Assembly: GCA_903924445.1 (NCBI GenBank)
Contig: CAIYBQ010000391.1
Span: 1-13,791 of the forward strand
Direction: 5' to 3'
DNA: 13,791 nt
From: an uncultured Armatimonadota bacterium
Lineage (GTDB): Bacteria > Armatimonadota > Armatimonadia > Armatimonadales > Armatimonadaceae
Position numbers and translations under genes: made by a program. Positions 7,350 to 13,791 of the stretch are shown piece by piece. The notes beneath the pieces were generated by a model. That model was not told the origin of the DNA. It did no database searches and saw nothing but the letters and a program-made list of their open reading frames with translations. Positions within the stretch are counted from its first letter, which is position 1, and the number at the start of each line of letters is the position of its first letter.

Positions 7350-8372
7350 ATGCACCGTTCCATGGAACCATTCCTCTCTATCGTTGTACCAACCTACAAA
7401 CGCCAGACACTCCTTCACAAAACGCTTGAAGGGCTTGCGAAACAGACGCTTCCGCCTGATTTATTTGAGGTTTTGGTCATCAATGATGGCTCCCCTGATG
7501 GCACAAAGGCCTATTTGGATGGACGTATTGGAACGCTTCCATACACCCTTCGGCCTATCCACTTGACAAATGGCGGACCCGGGCGCGCGCGCAACACTGG
7601 TATCCGCGAAGCGCATGGCAAGGTCATTGTCTTTTTGGATGACGATATCGAACCATCCCCCGAGTGCCTTGAAGTGCACTACAAGCTGCAGCAGTCGCTG
7701 GAGCCACTGGTTGTCATTGGGCCTCAGAGCCGCGATTTACGCCTCGGGACATCCGAGCCGCTGTGGATCCGCTGGGAACACGTGATGCTGGAAAAGCAAT
7801 ACGCACAGTTTGCATCGGGAGCTTGGACGGAAGCTGGACCGAATCATTTCTACACTGGGAATGCATCCGTTCGGAGAGACCTGCTGCTGGCGGTTGGTGG
7901 CTTCGATGAAGGCTTTACCCGCCAAGAGGATGTCGAGCTGGCGGCCCGTCTGTGGAAACAGGAAAATGTCGTGTTCAAAGTCGAGCTTGACGCAAATGCC
8001 ATTCACCGCCCCGACAGAACATTTGAAAGCTGGCTAAAGACACCATATGCCTACGGCAGCCTCGATGTCATCCGGGCCCAGCGGCGCGACACCAGCTGGC
8101 GCACGATTCGGCACGCATTTGTGGCTCGCAATGCCCTGACGCGCCTTTGTATCAAGCTGGCTATTGGACGGCCAAAAGTTGGTGCGGTACTGCAGGCGAC
8201 TCTAAAAGGAATCGCCTTGTTGGTGGATGCGCTGTTTGGATTGTTGGGTCAAAAACTGGGTATTGCGCTCCTCTCGGTTATTTACAATATGCGCTACATG
8301 GAGGGTGCTGCAGACCAGTTCGGCGATGTCCGCTCACTGTGGCAGCAGATAGCCAGCGCTCAGGATGCCTGA
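7350..8372 (+). CDS. Family 2 glycosyltransferase, soluble GT-A type
   Basis: The product is 340 residues. The N-terminal GT-A domain opens with FLSIVVPTYKR (8-18), then VLVINDGSPDGT (41-52) for the nucleotide, NGGPGRARNTGI (74-85), and the metal-binding VIVFLDDDIEPSP (92-104). Acceptor-side motifs are GNASVRRDLLLAVGGFDEGF (170-189) and the QEDVELAAR segment (192-200) with the catalytic ED. The C-terminal 80 residues hold amphipathic or hydrophobic stretches that may dock on the membrane. It probably adds one sugar to the lipid-linked EPS unit in the cytoplasm; donor and acceptor are unknown. Two starts are possible, ATG 7350 and ATG 7362, and neither has a clear ribosome site; the longer is given. 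It is the last gene of the operon: a hairpin with a T-run follows 64 bases after the stop. Confidence 0.9.
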   Translation: MHRSMEPFLSIVVPTYKRQTLLHKTLEGLAKQTLPPDLFEVLVINDGSPDGTKAYLDGRIGTLPYTLRPIHLTNGGPGRARNTGIREAHGKVIVFLDDDIEPSPECLEVHYKLQQSLEPLVVIGPQSRDLRLGTSEPLWIRWEHVMLEKQYAQFASGAWTEAGPNHFYTGNASVRRDLLLAVGGFDEGFTRQEDVELAARLWKQENVVFKVELDANAIHRPDRTFESWLKTPYAYGSLDVIRAQRRDTSWRTIRHAFVARNALTRLCIKLAIGRPKVGAVLQATLKGIALLVDALFGLLGQKLGIALLSVIYNMRYMEGAADQFGDVRSLWQQIASAQDA

Positions 8373-8436
8373 TGCCTGCGTGGTACCATGCGATGGTTCG
8401 GCGTGCGCATTTTCGTGCCCCGCTGAAGAGATGTAA

Positions 8437-8466
8437 GGCAGATCTGACCCGGATCGGCCATTTTTT
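8437..8466 (+). terminator. Rho-independent terminator of the EPS operon
   Basis: GGCAGATC (8437-8444) pairs with GATCGGCC (8452-8459) with one A/G mismatch, around a 7-base loop, and is followed by A then six T (8461-8466). It lies 64 bases after the last glycosyltransferase gene and before the ribosome site of the next gene. It separates the EPS unit from the zinc-ribbon gene. Confidence 0.6.
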
Positions 8467-8498
8467 ATGATTCGTGGATGCCACTGCGTTCCGAATCG

Positions 8499-8505
8499 AA
8501 AGGAG
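8499..8505 (+). promoter_or_regulatory. Ribosome binding site of the zinc-ribbon gene
   Basis: AAAGGAG lies 7 bases before ATG 8513. It is the strongest Shine-Dalgarno match seen on the + strand between 7283 and 9077, and it decides the start of the small gene. Confidence 0.75.
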
Positions 8506-8512
8506 AACGACC

Positions 8513-8749
8513 ATGCGACCACAAGGCCCTGGTGGAGGACGCCGCGAAATAGCTGTGCAGTGCGCAAACTGTGGGGCAACATCCGTATTGCCTGGAGCAG
8601 CTATCGTCCGTAACAATTTCTTTTGCTCGACCTGCGGTAAGCCGATGGACCTTTCCGGGATTTTCCGGCAGTTTCAGACGGGTGAGGCAACTACAGGCCG
8701 TCGTGAGAAGGATAGCAAGTATAAGTCTGCGCGTAAATCACGTCGCTAG
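8513..8749 (+). CDS. Small zinc-ribbon-like protein with basic tail, unknown function
   Basis: The 78-residue product has two CxxC knuckles, CANC (17-20) and CSTC (38-41), 17 residues apart. They would bind one zinc ion as a small zinc ribbon. A Gly/Arg-rich N-terminus (RPQGPGGGRR) comes before and a Lys/Arg-rich tail (KYKSARKSRR) ends it, which suggests nucleic-acid or ribosome contact; that is inference. ATG 8513 is chosen over the in-frame ATG at 8477 (the 8474 start is non-ATG) because AAAGGAG (8499-8505) lies 7 bases upstream, a strong ribosome site. It follows the EPS terminator, so it is probably transcribed alone, and ends in its own terminator (8771-8804). Its last eight codons, stop and terminator are duplicated at 8859-8948. 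No specific family was recognised. Confidence 0.78.
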   Translation: MRPQGPGGGRREIAVQCANCGATSVLPGAAIVRNNFFCSTCGKPMDLSGIFRQFQTGEATTGRREKDSKYKSARKSRR

Positions 8750-8812
8750 GCGGTTACGTTTACGAAGAAGCCCCACGAGGTGCGATGCGCTTTGTGGGGT
8801 TTTTCTTATTTG
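8723..8812 (+). repeat. 90-bp direct repeat, copy 1 (gene end plus terminator)
   Basis: This copy carries the last eight codons of the zinc-ribbon gene, its TAG (8747-8749), a 21-base spacer and the complete terminator. It matches 8859-8948 at 88 of 90 positions. Inside, CGTAA (8732-8736) can pair with either of two TTACG sites (8754-8758 or 8760-8764), so alternative stems are possible ahead of the terminator. Confidence 0.93.
8771..8804 (+). terminator. Rho-independent terminator of the zinc-ribbon gene
   Basis: CCCCACGAGG (8771-8780) pairs with CTTTGTGGGG (8790-8799), a 10-bp stem with two G-T wobbles, around a 9-base loop. Five T follow (8800-8804). It begins 21 bases after the stop codon. 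Confidence 0.88.
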
Positions 8813-8858
8813 ATGTTTTTGACGATCCACTGTCATGTAAACAAAGCTGTTCAGGGGA

Positions 8859-8948
8859 AAGTCTGCGCGTAAATCACGTCGCTAGGCGGTTACGTTTACG
8901 AAGGAGCCCCACAAGGTGCGATGCGCTTTGTGGGGTTTTTCTTATTTG
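8859..8948 (+). repeat. 90-bp direct repeat, copy 2 (orphan gene end plus terminator)
   Basis: This is a second copy of 8723-8812 displaced by 136 bp, with two substitutions: AAGAAG to AAGGAG just before the stem, and CACGAGG to CACAAGG in the stem. It begins with the same eight codons and TAG (8883-8885), but the frame has a TAA at 8838-8840 with no ATG or GTG between, so it is a non-coding remnant. The 46 bases between the copies are not part of the repeat. Confidence 0.93.
8907..8940 (+). terminator. Second, duplicated rho-independent terminator
   Basis: CCCCACAAGG (8907-8916) pairs with CTTTGTGGGG (8926-8935), followed by TTTTT (8936-8940). The base change from copy 1 turns a G-T wobble into an A-T pair, so the stem is kept and slightly improved. 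It has no gene directly before it. Confidence 0.82.
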
Positions 8949-9013
8949 GGGGGAGCTACCTAAAAATCCACCCTCTATGTTTTAGAACTAACGAAACAAC
9001 TCTCACCTCCATC

Positions 9014-9055
9014 TCAAAAATGAAAGGCCCCTGCGTACACCGTACACAGAGGCCT
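9014..9055 (-). terminator. Rho-independent terminator of the ABC-F gene
   Basis: Read on the - strand, AGGCCTCTGTGTAC pairs with GTACGCAGGGGCCT around a GGT loop, with two U-G wobbles and no mismatch, and a T-rich TTCATTTTTG follows. On the + strand the same two positions would be C-A mismatches and no T-run follows. The signal therefore works leftward, 22 bases after the ABC-F stop codon. Confidence 0.8.
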
Positions 9056-9077
9056 CTCTCCTTCGAAAACAACCTAA

Positions 9078-10676
9078 TTAGATTTCGATATCCTTGATGC
9101 GCGCAATCTGTGGATCCAACACCATATTGAACTTGCCATCTGCGACATCAAAGATGCCAGTCGCCACACGATCAATCAGGAAGTTGTCGTGGGTAGACAT
9201 CAAAATCGTGCCCTGGAACTTGATCAATGCCTCAATCAAAACCTCGCGCGCCAGCGGATCAAGGTGGTTTGTAGGTTCATCGAGGATATAGAAGTTCGCC
9301 GGGTGCAACAGGAACTTGGCTAGCGCAACACGGGTCCGCTCGCCGCCTGAAAGTACGCCAACCTTCTTGAAAGGAGCATCCTCGCCGCGGAACTGCAAAC
9401 GGGCCAGCAGGCCGCGCGCAAGCTCCTCGAGCTTCGGGTCAATTCCCGCCATCGTCTCCTCAAACACAGTGACTTCCTTACGGAGCGCTTCTGCCTGATG
9501 CTGAGCGAAGTAGCCAATCTCTGTCTTCGGGTTTAGGCGAATGTTGCCACTCGTCGGACCCTCAACACCTGCGATCAGACGCAAGAAGGTAGACTTTCCA
9601 ACACCATTTGGACCCGTAAGGGCAATTTTGTCCCCACGAACCATCTGCAATGTGATGCCATTGAGGATAGTCTTGTCGCCATACTTCTTGACAACATCCT
9701 GGATGACAACGGGCTCAGGAGCTTCACGTGGAGGCTCAGGGAATTCAAGGTAAATCGTACGTGGACGAGCCTTTGGCTTTGGCAAAATGTCAATCTTCTC
9801 AAGCTGCTTGACACGGCTTTCGACCATTCCAGACTTGGACTTATTGCCCTTCCAGCGCTGAATAAACTCTTTCCAGTCCGCAATCTCACGCTGCTGGGCA
9901 TCGTACGCCTTGAGGTCACGCTGATACGCTTCCTCCTTGAGGCGCTCGTAGTCTTCGTAGTTGCCCGTGTACTGTGTGGTTCCGCAGTCCTCAACCTCGA
10001 CAATCTTTTCACAGACTGCATTTAGGAACTCAGGCTCGTGCGAAATACAGATGACGGAGCCGTGGTAATTCGGAATGTAATCGTACATCAACCAATACTT
10101 GGCGGTCACATCGAGGTGGTTCGTCGGTTCGTCGAGGAATAGGAAGTCAGGCTCCTGCAACAGCAGCTTTGCCATCGCAATACGCATCTGCCAGCCTCCC
10201 GAAAATGTATCCGTGAGACGGTCAACCGCATCCAGTTCAAAGCCGAGACCGGCAAGAACACGGCCGATACGCGCATCAATCGTGTGTGCATCCGCCCGCA
10301 CCAAATCGTTCGCAGCTGCATCCAATGCTGCCGCATCCGCACGGCTCATATCGCCATCCGCGACGGCATGGGATGCCTTCATCAACCGGGCTTCGATGTC
10401 TTCAACGTTTGGAAATGCATCCCGCATTTCTTCGGCAATCGTCACGCCAAGGCGGCACTGCGACTCCTGGTTGAGGTAGCCAACGGTGGAGCCGTGACGG
10501 TGAATGACGCCCTTGTCGGCCTCTTCAATCCCTGCAAGGATTTTGACGAAGGTGGACTTGCCGGCGCCGTTAATACCAACGATGCCGATGCGTTCCTGAT
10601 CACCGAGGATAAGGGAAATGTCCTTGAGGACAGTTTGCGGACCAAAACTCTTGGAAATCTTCTCTGCGGATAACAT
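9078..10676 (-). CDS. ABC-F family ATPase (ribosome-associated type)
   Basis: The 532-residue product has two nucleotide-binding domains and no membrane segment. Domain 1: Walker A GINGAGKST (34-42), signature FSGGW (158-162), Walker B with LFLDEPTNHLD (179-189), switch His213. Domain 2: Walker A GPNGVGKST (355-363), signature LSGGE (442-446), Walker B ending ILDEPTNHLD (464-473), switch His496. Between them lies a charged, helical linker (about 240-320), the tether that enters the ribosome in ABC-F proteins. The DEPTNHLD motif in both domains is the hallmark of this family, which acts in translation or antibiotic protection, not transport. Length and lack of a C-terminal extension resemble YbiT-like housekeeping members; a resistance role is not indicated. 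ATG 10676 is chosen because GGAG lies 8 bases upstream; the frame runs on to 10808 but those extra residues do not look like family sequence. Divergent from sbcD. Confidence 0.93.
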   Translation of the reverse strand: MLSAEKISKSFGPQTVLKDISLILGDQERIGIVGINGAGKSTFVKILAGIEEADKGVIHRHGSTVGYLNQESQCRLGVTIAEEMRDAFPNVEDIEARLMKASHAVADGDMSRADAAALDAAANDLVRADAHTIDARIGRVLAGLGFELDAVDRLTDTFSGGWQMRIAMAKLLLQEPDFLFLDEPTNHLDVTAKYWLMYDYIPNYHGSVICISHEPEFLNAVCEKIVEVEDCGTTQYTGNYEDYERLKEEAYQRDLKAYDAQQREIADWKEFIQRWKGNKSKSGMVESRVKQLEKIDILPKPKARPRTIYLEFPEPPREAPEPVVIQDVVKKYGDKTILNGITLQMVRGDKIALTGPNGVGKSTFLRLIAGVEGPTSGNIRLNPKTEIGYFAQHQAEALRKEVTVFEETMAGIDPKLEELARGLLARLQFRGEDAPFKKVGVLSGGERTRVALAKFLLHPANFYILDEPTNHLDPLAREVLIEALIKFQGTILMSTHDNFLIDRVATGIFDVADGKFNMVLDPQIARIKDIEI

Positions 10677-10761
10677 TGGATAACTCCGGGACACCGGACT
10701 GCTGCCGGCATTACATGGAAAGACGGCGCGCCATTTGGAACGCCGCCGATTTACAGGCAAG

Positions 10762-10790
10762 ATTGTACCGTAAAGAAAAATGCCGAATAT
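10762..10790 (-). promoter_or_regulatory. Possible sigma-70-like promoter for the ABC-F gene
   Basis: On the - strand TACAAT (10762-10767) is a good -10 match, about 85 bases before the ATG. With a 17-base spacer the -35 position reads ATATTC, a poor match, so only the -10 is persuasive. The 164-bp divergent gap must also hold the sbcD promoter; TTAGATATTAG just before ATG 10841 is AT-rich but no clear pair of boxes was seen. Confidence 0.3.
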
Positions 10791-10840
10791 TTTCCACACC
10801 GGCGTCACAGCTGCACAACTTCGTTAGATATTAGAGTTAG

Positions 10841-12157
10841 ATGAACACAAACGAAACACTATTGCCCCCTAAAAGTGCCGGGGCCTACCGCATTCTCCAC
10901 ACCGCCGACTGGCATCTCGGCAAGCAGCTAATGGATCAAGAACGTCATGCGGACCATCAACGCTTTCTGGAATGCTTTCTCAGCACGGTAGCCGAGCAGT
11001 CCATCGATGTCGTTATCATCAGCGGAGATGTCTTTGATGGCGTCAACCCTCCCGCGAAGAGCGAAGAGCTTTACTACACAACTCTTGCAGCTCTGCATGG
11101 CATCGGAGTCGCAGCCGTCATCGTTTCTGGAAACCATGATTCGCCCACGATGCTGCGGAGCGCATCCACCATCATCGGTAAGCTGGGACACCACATCATC
11201 ACCGATGTGCCTATCGGAGAGGATGGGCCAACTCCCCATATCGTTCTCCTGCCAAATTCCGATACACCGCGCATTGCCATTGCGGCAGTTCCGTATAGGC
11301 GCGAAGGGGACCTCCGCAAGGTTGAGCTGGAAGAAGACATTAATGTCATCCGTGAACAGGTTCGCACCGGCTGGCGGGACCTCTACACCGCGGCTGCAAA
11401 TGCAGTTACCTCCATGGCCCCGAACATCCCTGCCATCGCGACCGGACACCTCACTGTCACCGGAGGCGAAACTAATAAGGACACCGAGCGCGAAATTCGT
11501 ATCGGCGGCGTTGGGGATGTCGACCTTAACGCATTCCCTGATCGCTTTGCCTATGTTGCTCTTGGGCATCTTCACCGTCCGCAGAGCTTTCCTAAAGGGG
11601 CAGAAAATGGTGGCCATATACGCTATTCCGGCAGCCCCATCGCTCTTGGTTTCTCCGAAGGAAATCACCAGAAGGCGTTTCAGATCATCGATGTCGAACC
11701 CGCTGGGACACTCACCATCCACACACTTCCAATCATTGGAAACCGCCGCCTGATCCAGCTGCGAGGCACCATTCAGGAGCTTGAAGCGCAGATTGAAGAG
11801 CTCGCGCAACCTATCGAGGGTGAGCTGCAGCCGTGGGTTGAGCTCGTACTGACCAGTGATGAAACCTTTCAGAGCGCCGACAGCCTCTCCGCAAGCCTCA
11901 AGAAACTGGTCACCACAAAAGGCTATGCGCCCGTGGGTGGCGTTCAGCGAGAGATTCCCGAAGGCGGTGTTTCTACAGTGACCGAGCGCACCACCGATGA
12001 GCTTCTCTCCGAGCTGGACATCATCCGTGAAAACGAATACGGCACAATCGAACACCTGATGCAGCGCTTGATGCCGCGTGACGACAACCCCGCGGAATTC
12101 GATGCTCTCTTAACCCTGCTCAGGACCGACATCCTCGAACCAAGGAGCAATGGCTGA
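10841..12157 (+). CDS. sbcD: SbcD, Mre11-type nuclease subunit of the SbcCD complex
   Basis: The product is 438 residues. The metallophosphoesterase motifs are all present: ILHTADWHLGK (18-28, metal ligands D23 and H25), SGDVFD (61-66), SGNHD (96-100, catalytic His99), ATGHLTVTGG (200-209, His203) and ALGHLHRPQ (240-248, H243 and H245). They are followed by RYSGSPIALGFSE (261-273), typical of SbcD. With SbcC it forms an ATP-dependent double-strand exonuclease and hairpin endonuclease that acts on cruciforms and blocked DNA ends. The C-terminal part (about 280-438) carries the capping and SbcC-binding region. The start is the ATG after an AT-rich leader; only a weak GAG precedes it. The stop region overlaps the sbcC start area, so the pair is translationally coupled. 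The N-terminal 15 residues before the first strand are a short extension. Confidence 0.95.
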   Translation: MNTNETLLPPKSAGAYRILHTADWHLGKQLMDQERHADHQRFLECFLSTVAEQSIDVVIISGDVFDGVNPPAKSEELYYTTLAALHGIGVAAVIVSGNHDSPTMLRSASTIIGKLGHHIITDVPIGEDGPTPHIVLLPNSDTPRIAIAAVPYRREGDLRKVELEEDINVIREQVRTGWRDLYTAAANAVTSMAPNIPAIATGHLTVTGGETNKDTEREIRIGGVGDVDLNAFPDRFAYVALGHLHRPQSFPKGAENGGHIRYSGSPIALGFSEGNHQKAFQIIDVEPAGTLTIHTLPIIGNRRLIQLRGTIQELEAQIEELAQPIEGELQPWVELVLTSDETFQSADSLSASLKKLVTTKGYAPVGGVQREIPEGGVSTVTERTTDELLSELDIIRENEYGTIEHLMQRLMPRDDNPAEFDALLTLLRTDILEPRSNG

Positions 12158-12158
12158 T

Positions 12159-13791
12159 ATGAAACCTCTCAAACTGACCATTGAAAATATCAACTCCCTC
12201 CGCGGACGCCACACGATTGATTTCACAACCGGCAACCTCGCTGGATGTGGGCTCTTTGCCATCATCGGGCCTACCGGAAGTGGGAAAACCACCATCCTCG
12301 ATGCCATCACCCTCGCGCTCTACGGCCAGGCCTGTCGCTACGGCGGGAAGTCATCTCCTGCGGATGTGATGACAACCAATACCGCTTCCAGCGAAGCCAC
12401 GCTGTTGTTTACCTGCGCGGATGTGACCTATGAGGCATCCTGGCGGCTTCGCCGTGCCCGCGGGCTGGCGGATGGCGCATTGCAGCCAGTTGAGATGGTG
12501 CTGAAGCGCATCGCAAAAGATGGATCCATCACCGTGCTTGCAGAGCAGCTCACTCGGATGAAGACCGAGGTCGACCAGATTCTGGGCATCAACTACGAGC
12601 AGTTCCAGCGCGTTGCGCTTTTGCCGCAGGGTGAGTTTGACCGGTTTCTCATTGCCAAAGATGATGAACGAACCCAGATTCTTGAGAAACTGACCGGGAC
12701 CGCAAAGTACCGCGAGATTGGTGAGGCGATTCGTAAGGCATTTAAACTGGCTTCTGCGGCATCCAAGTCGCTGCGCGATAACATCAGCGGCCTCCAAATC
12801 AGCCTGCTCGATCCCGCTGAGCAGCTTGCGAAAACGGAGCGTCTGGCTGCGCTGGATGTCCTTGTTCCTACGGTCAAAAAGGATGCTGATGACCTTGCGG
12901 CGCGAGCAAAGTCTGCGGAGGACTATGTAAACGCACTCGGCTCAAACGTCCGCTACACGGCGGCTCTGCTCGATGCGCAAAATGCTCTGAAGGTCCATCA
13001 GCCGCAGGTCACACGCCTCACACGTTTCCGTGCATTAAAGCTTGTCTTTGATGCGCATCGGGACAAGGCAAATGCCATCGCACGGCTCACAAAAGCGGAA
13101 GGCGACCATAAGGTTGCTGTCACCACCGCAGGGCAGGCGTCGGCGCTTGCCGCTGTTACCCGTGCACAGGTCCTGCGCTACGGCCGCGAGTCGATGCGTA
13201 CCGGGTTGCTTGCAGCATCGGGGGCCGCGGAAGCGATTGGCTGGGTTTCCTTCCCTTCGATATCCGATGCGATTGCAACCATTCAACCCATTGCGGCAGA
13301 GCTAAACGCCATTCGGGTCGCATTGCCACAGGTGGCTCGCAGTAAATCCGATGCTGACCAGGCGTGGCTGCAGCTTTGGAAGCAGATGACGCAGGTTCAG
13401 AGCGTGGTCGAGGCCGCAGGCTTGGACGCTGAACCAGTAGATCAACGAGAGCGCGAGACGGCAGCTAAGGCGGTAGAACGCGCGTATACATCGATGCTTG
13501 CGACCCTAAATGACCAAGTCACACGCGAACGGCGTACCGTCGATGCGCTTATGCAAAGCGTGGCCAGCCTGTCCAAAGTCGCCGAGCTTGAGGAACGCCT
13601 TGTCGAGGGAAATGACTGCCCACTCTGCCGGCAGGTCGTTACAAATGTGCCGGCGAAAGGGACATCTGCTACCGAACTTGAGGAAACAAAAGCCTCCCTG
13701 GAGACAGCGCAGACCGAGTTGAAACGACTCGAAAACCGCATCCTGAAGGCTGGGGACCTGATGGCAAAATTGTCCCGTGAAACGGGGATGA
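12159..13791 (+). CDS. sbcC: SbcC, Rad50-type ATPase subunit (3' partial)
   Basis: The frame is open to the window end; 544 codons are visible. MKPLKLTIENINSL is the usual SbcC opening, then Walker A IGPTGSGKTT (36-45), the Q-loop in LLPQGEF (154-160), and a long charged, helical arm that would form an antiparallel coiled coil. The zinc-hook motif CPLC lies at 487-490, where two SbcC molecules dimerise. Hooks lie near the middle of the protein, so the full length is probably near 1000 residues; the second arm, signature motif and Walker B lie beyond the window. ATG 12159 is preferred: AAGGAG (12142-12147) is 11 bases upstream, while the in-frame ATG 12150 is only 2 bases from it. It starts one base after the sbcD stop. 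It powers the SbcD nuclease and bridges DNA ends. Confidence 0.94.
   Translation, partial: MKPLKLTIENINSLRGRHTIDFTTGNLAGCGLFAIIGPTGSGKTTILDAITLALYGQACRYGGKSSPADVMTTNTASSEATLLFTCADVTYEASWRLRRARGLADGALQPVEMVLKRIAKDGSITVLAEQLTRMKTEVDQILGINYEQFQRVALLPQGEFDRFLIAKDDERTQILEKLTGTAKYREIGEAIRKAFKLASAASKSLRDNISGLQISLLDPAEQLAKTERLAALDVLVPTVKKDADDLAARAKSAEDYVNALGSNVRYTAALLDAQNALKVHQPQVTRLTRFRALKLVFDAHRDKANAIARLTKAEGDHKVAVTTAGQASALAAVTRAQVLRYGRESMRTGLLAASGAAEAIGWVSFPSISDAIATIQPIAAELNAIRVALPQVARSKSDADQAWLQLWKQMTQVQSVVEAAGLDAEPVDQRERETAAKAVERAYTSMLATLNDQVTRERRTVDALMQSVASLSKVAELEERLVEGNDCPLCRQVVTNVPAKGTSATELEETKASLETAQTELKRLENRILKAGDLMAKLSRETGM

Larger units (their letters stand above)
8750..9077. other. 328-bp intergenic spacer between convergent genes
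   Basis: The zinc-ribbon gene (+) and the ABC-F gene (-) converge here. The spacer holds two copies of a gene-end/terminator repeat, 46 unique bases between them, about 65 bases with no visible feature (8949-9013), and the terminator of the ABC-F gene. No credible coding frame was seen; frames crossing the repeats are by-products of the duplication. Confidence 0.7.

Noticed and set aside
8372..8470. 32-codon frame starting on the stop of the last glycosyltransferase (TGATG)
   Set aside because: It reads straight through the EPS terminator hairpin and T-run, and the peptide has no membrane or domain character.
8723..8948. CRISPR-like or mobile-element repeat
   Set aside because: There are only two copies, the unit contains coding sequence and a terminator, and no cas gene, terminal inverted repeats or transposase is present.
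8785..8985. Open frame of 66 codons across both repeat copies
   Set aside because: It is made by the duplicated terminator sequence itself, has no ribosome site, and crosses two terminators.
10677..10808. 44-residue N-terminal extension of the ABC-F protein
   Set aside because: A well-spaced GGAG precedes ATG 10676, and the extension covers the probable promoter and leader.
10928..12055. Long - strand open frame (375 codons) opposite sbcD
   Set aside because: The + strand holds all SbcD motifs in order. The reverse product shows no domain, and long antisense frames are common at this GC.

Overview
The window is bacterial chromosome, dense in genes and of moderately high GC (about 58% in a typical line, hand-counted). 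It has three parts: the 3' portion of a Wzx/Wzy-type exopolysaccharide (EPS) operon on the + strand (1-8466), a short spacer with a small zinc-ribbon gene and a duplicated terminator (8467-9077), and a housekeeping block with an ABC-F ATPase gene on the - strand facing away from sbcD-sbcC on the + strand (9078-13791). The secretion logic (GumC/Wzz-like co-polymerase, CpsD-like ATPase, polymerase, flippase) suits a Gram-negative-type envelope. An acidobacterial or similar host would fit the general style, but nothing in the sequence proves a taxon.

EPS operon: the C-terminal half of a GumC/Wzz-type polysaccharide co-polymerase is followed one base later by a CpsD/BY-kinase-like P-loop protein with degraded catalytic motifs. 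Next come a membrane-embedded family 2 glycosyltransferase, a 44-residue two-helix membrane protein coupled to it by an ATGA overlap, an O-antigen ligase/Wzy-like polymerase, an AT3-type membrane acyltransferase, a Wzx-like flippase coupled by ATGA, and a soluble family 2 glycosyltransferase. A terminator at 8437-8466 ends the unit. Together these would build a lipid-linked repeat unit (glycosyltransferases), decorate it (acyltransferase), flip it (Wzx), polymerise it (Wzy) and control chain length and export (GumC-like protein and ATPase). The initiating sugar-phosphate transferase and the outer-membrane export protein are not in the window and probably lie upstream.

Spacer: a 78-residue CxxC/CxxC protein with a basic tail has a strong ribosome binding site. 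Its last eight codons, stop codon and terminator form a 90-bp unit that is repeated once, 136 bp downstream, with two differences. The ABC-F gene's own terminator, read on the - strand, lies at 9014-9055.

Housekeeping block: a 532-residue ABC-F protein (two full nucleotide-binding domains, probably ribosome-associated) is transcribed leftward. sbcD (Mre11-type nuclease) and sbcC (Rad50-type ATPase, cut by the window end just after its zinc hook) are transcribed rightward and translationally coupled.

No tRNA, rRNA, CRISPR array, insertion sequence or phage gene was found. The least ordinary features are a strong hairpin inside the kinase-like coding sequence, the decayed kinase motifs, the 44-residue membrane protein, and the duplicated gene-end/terminator unit.
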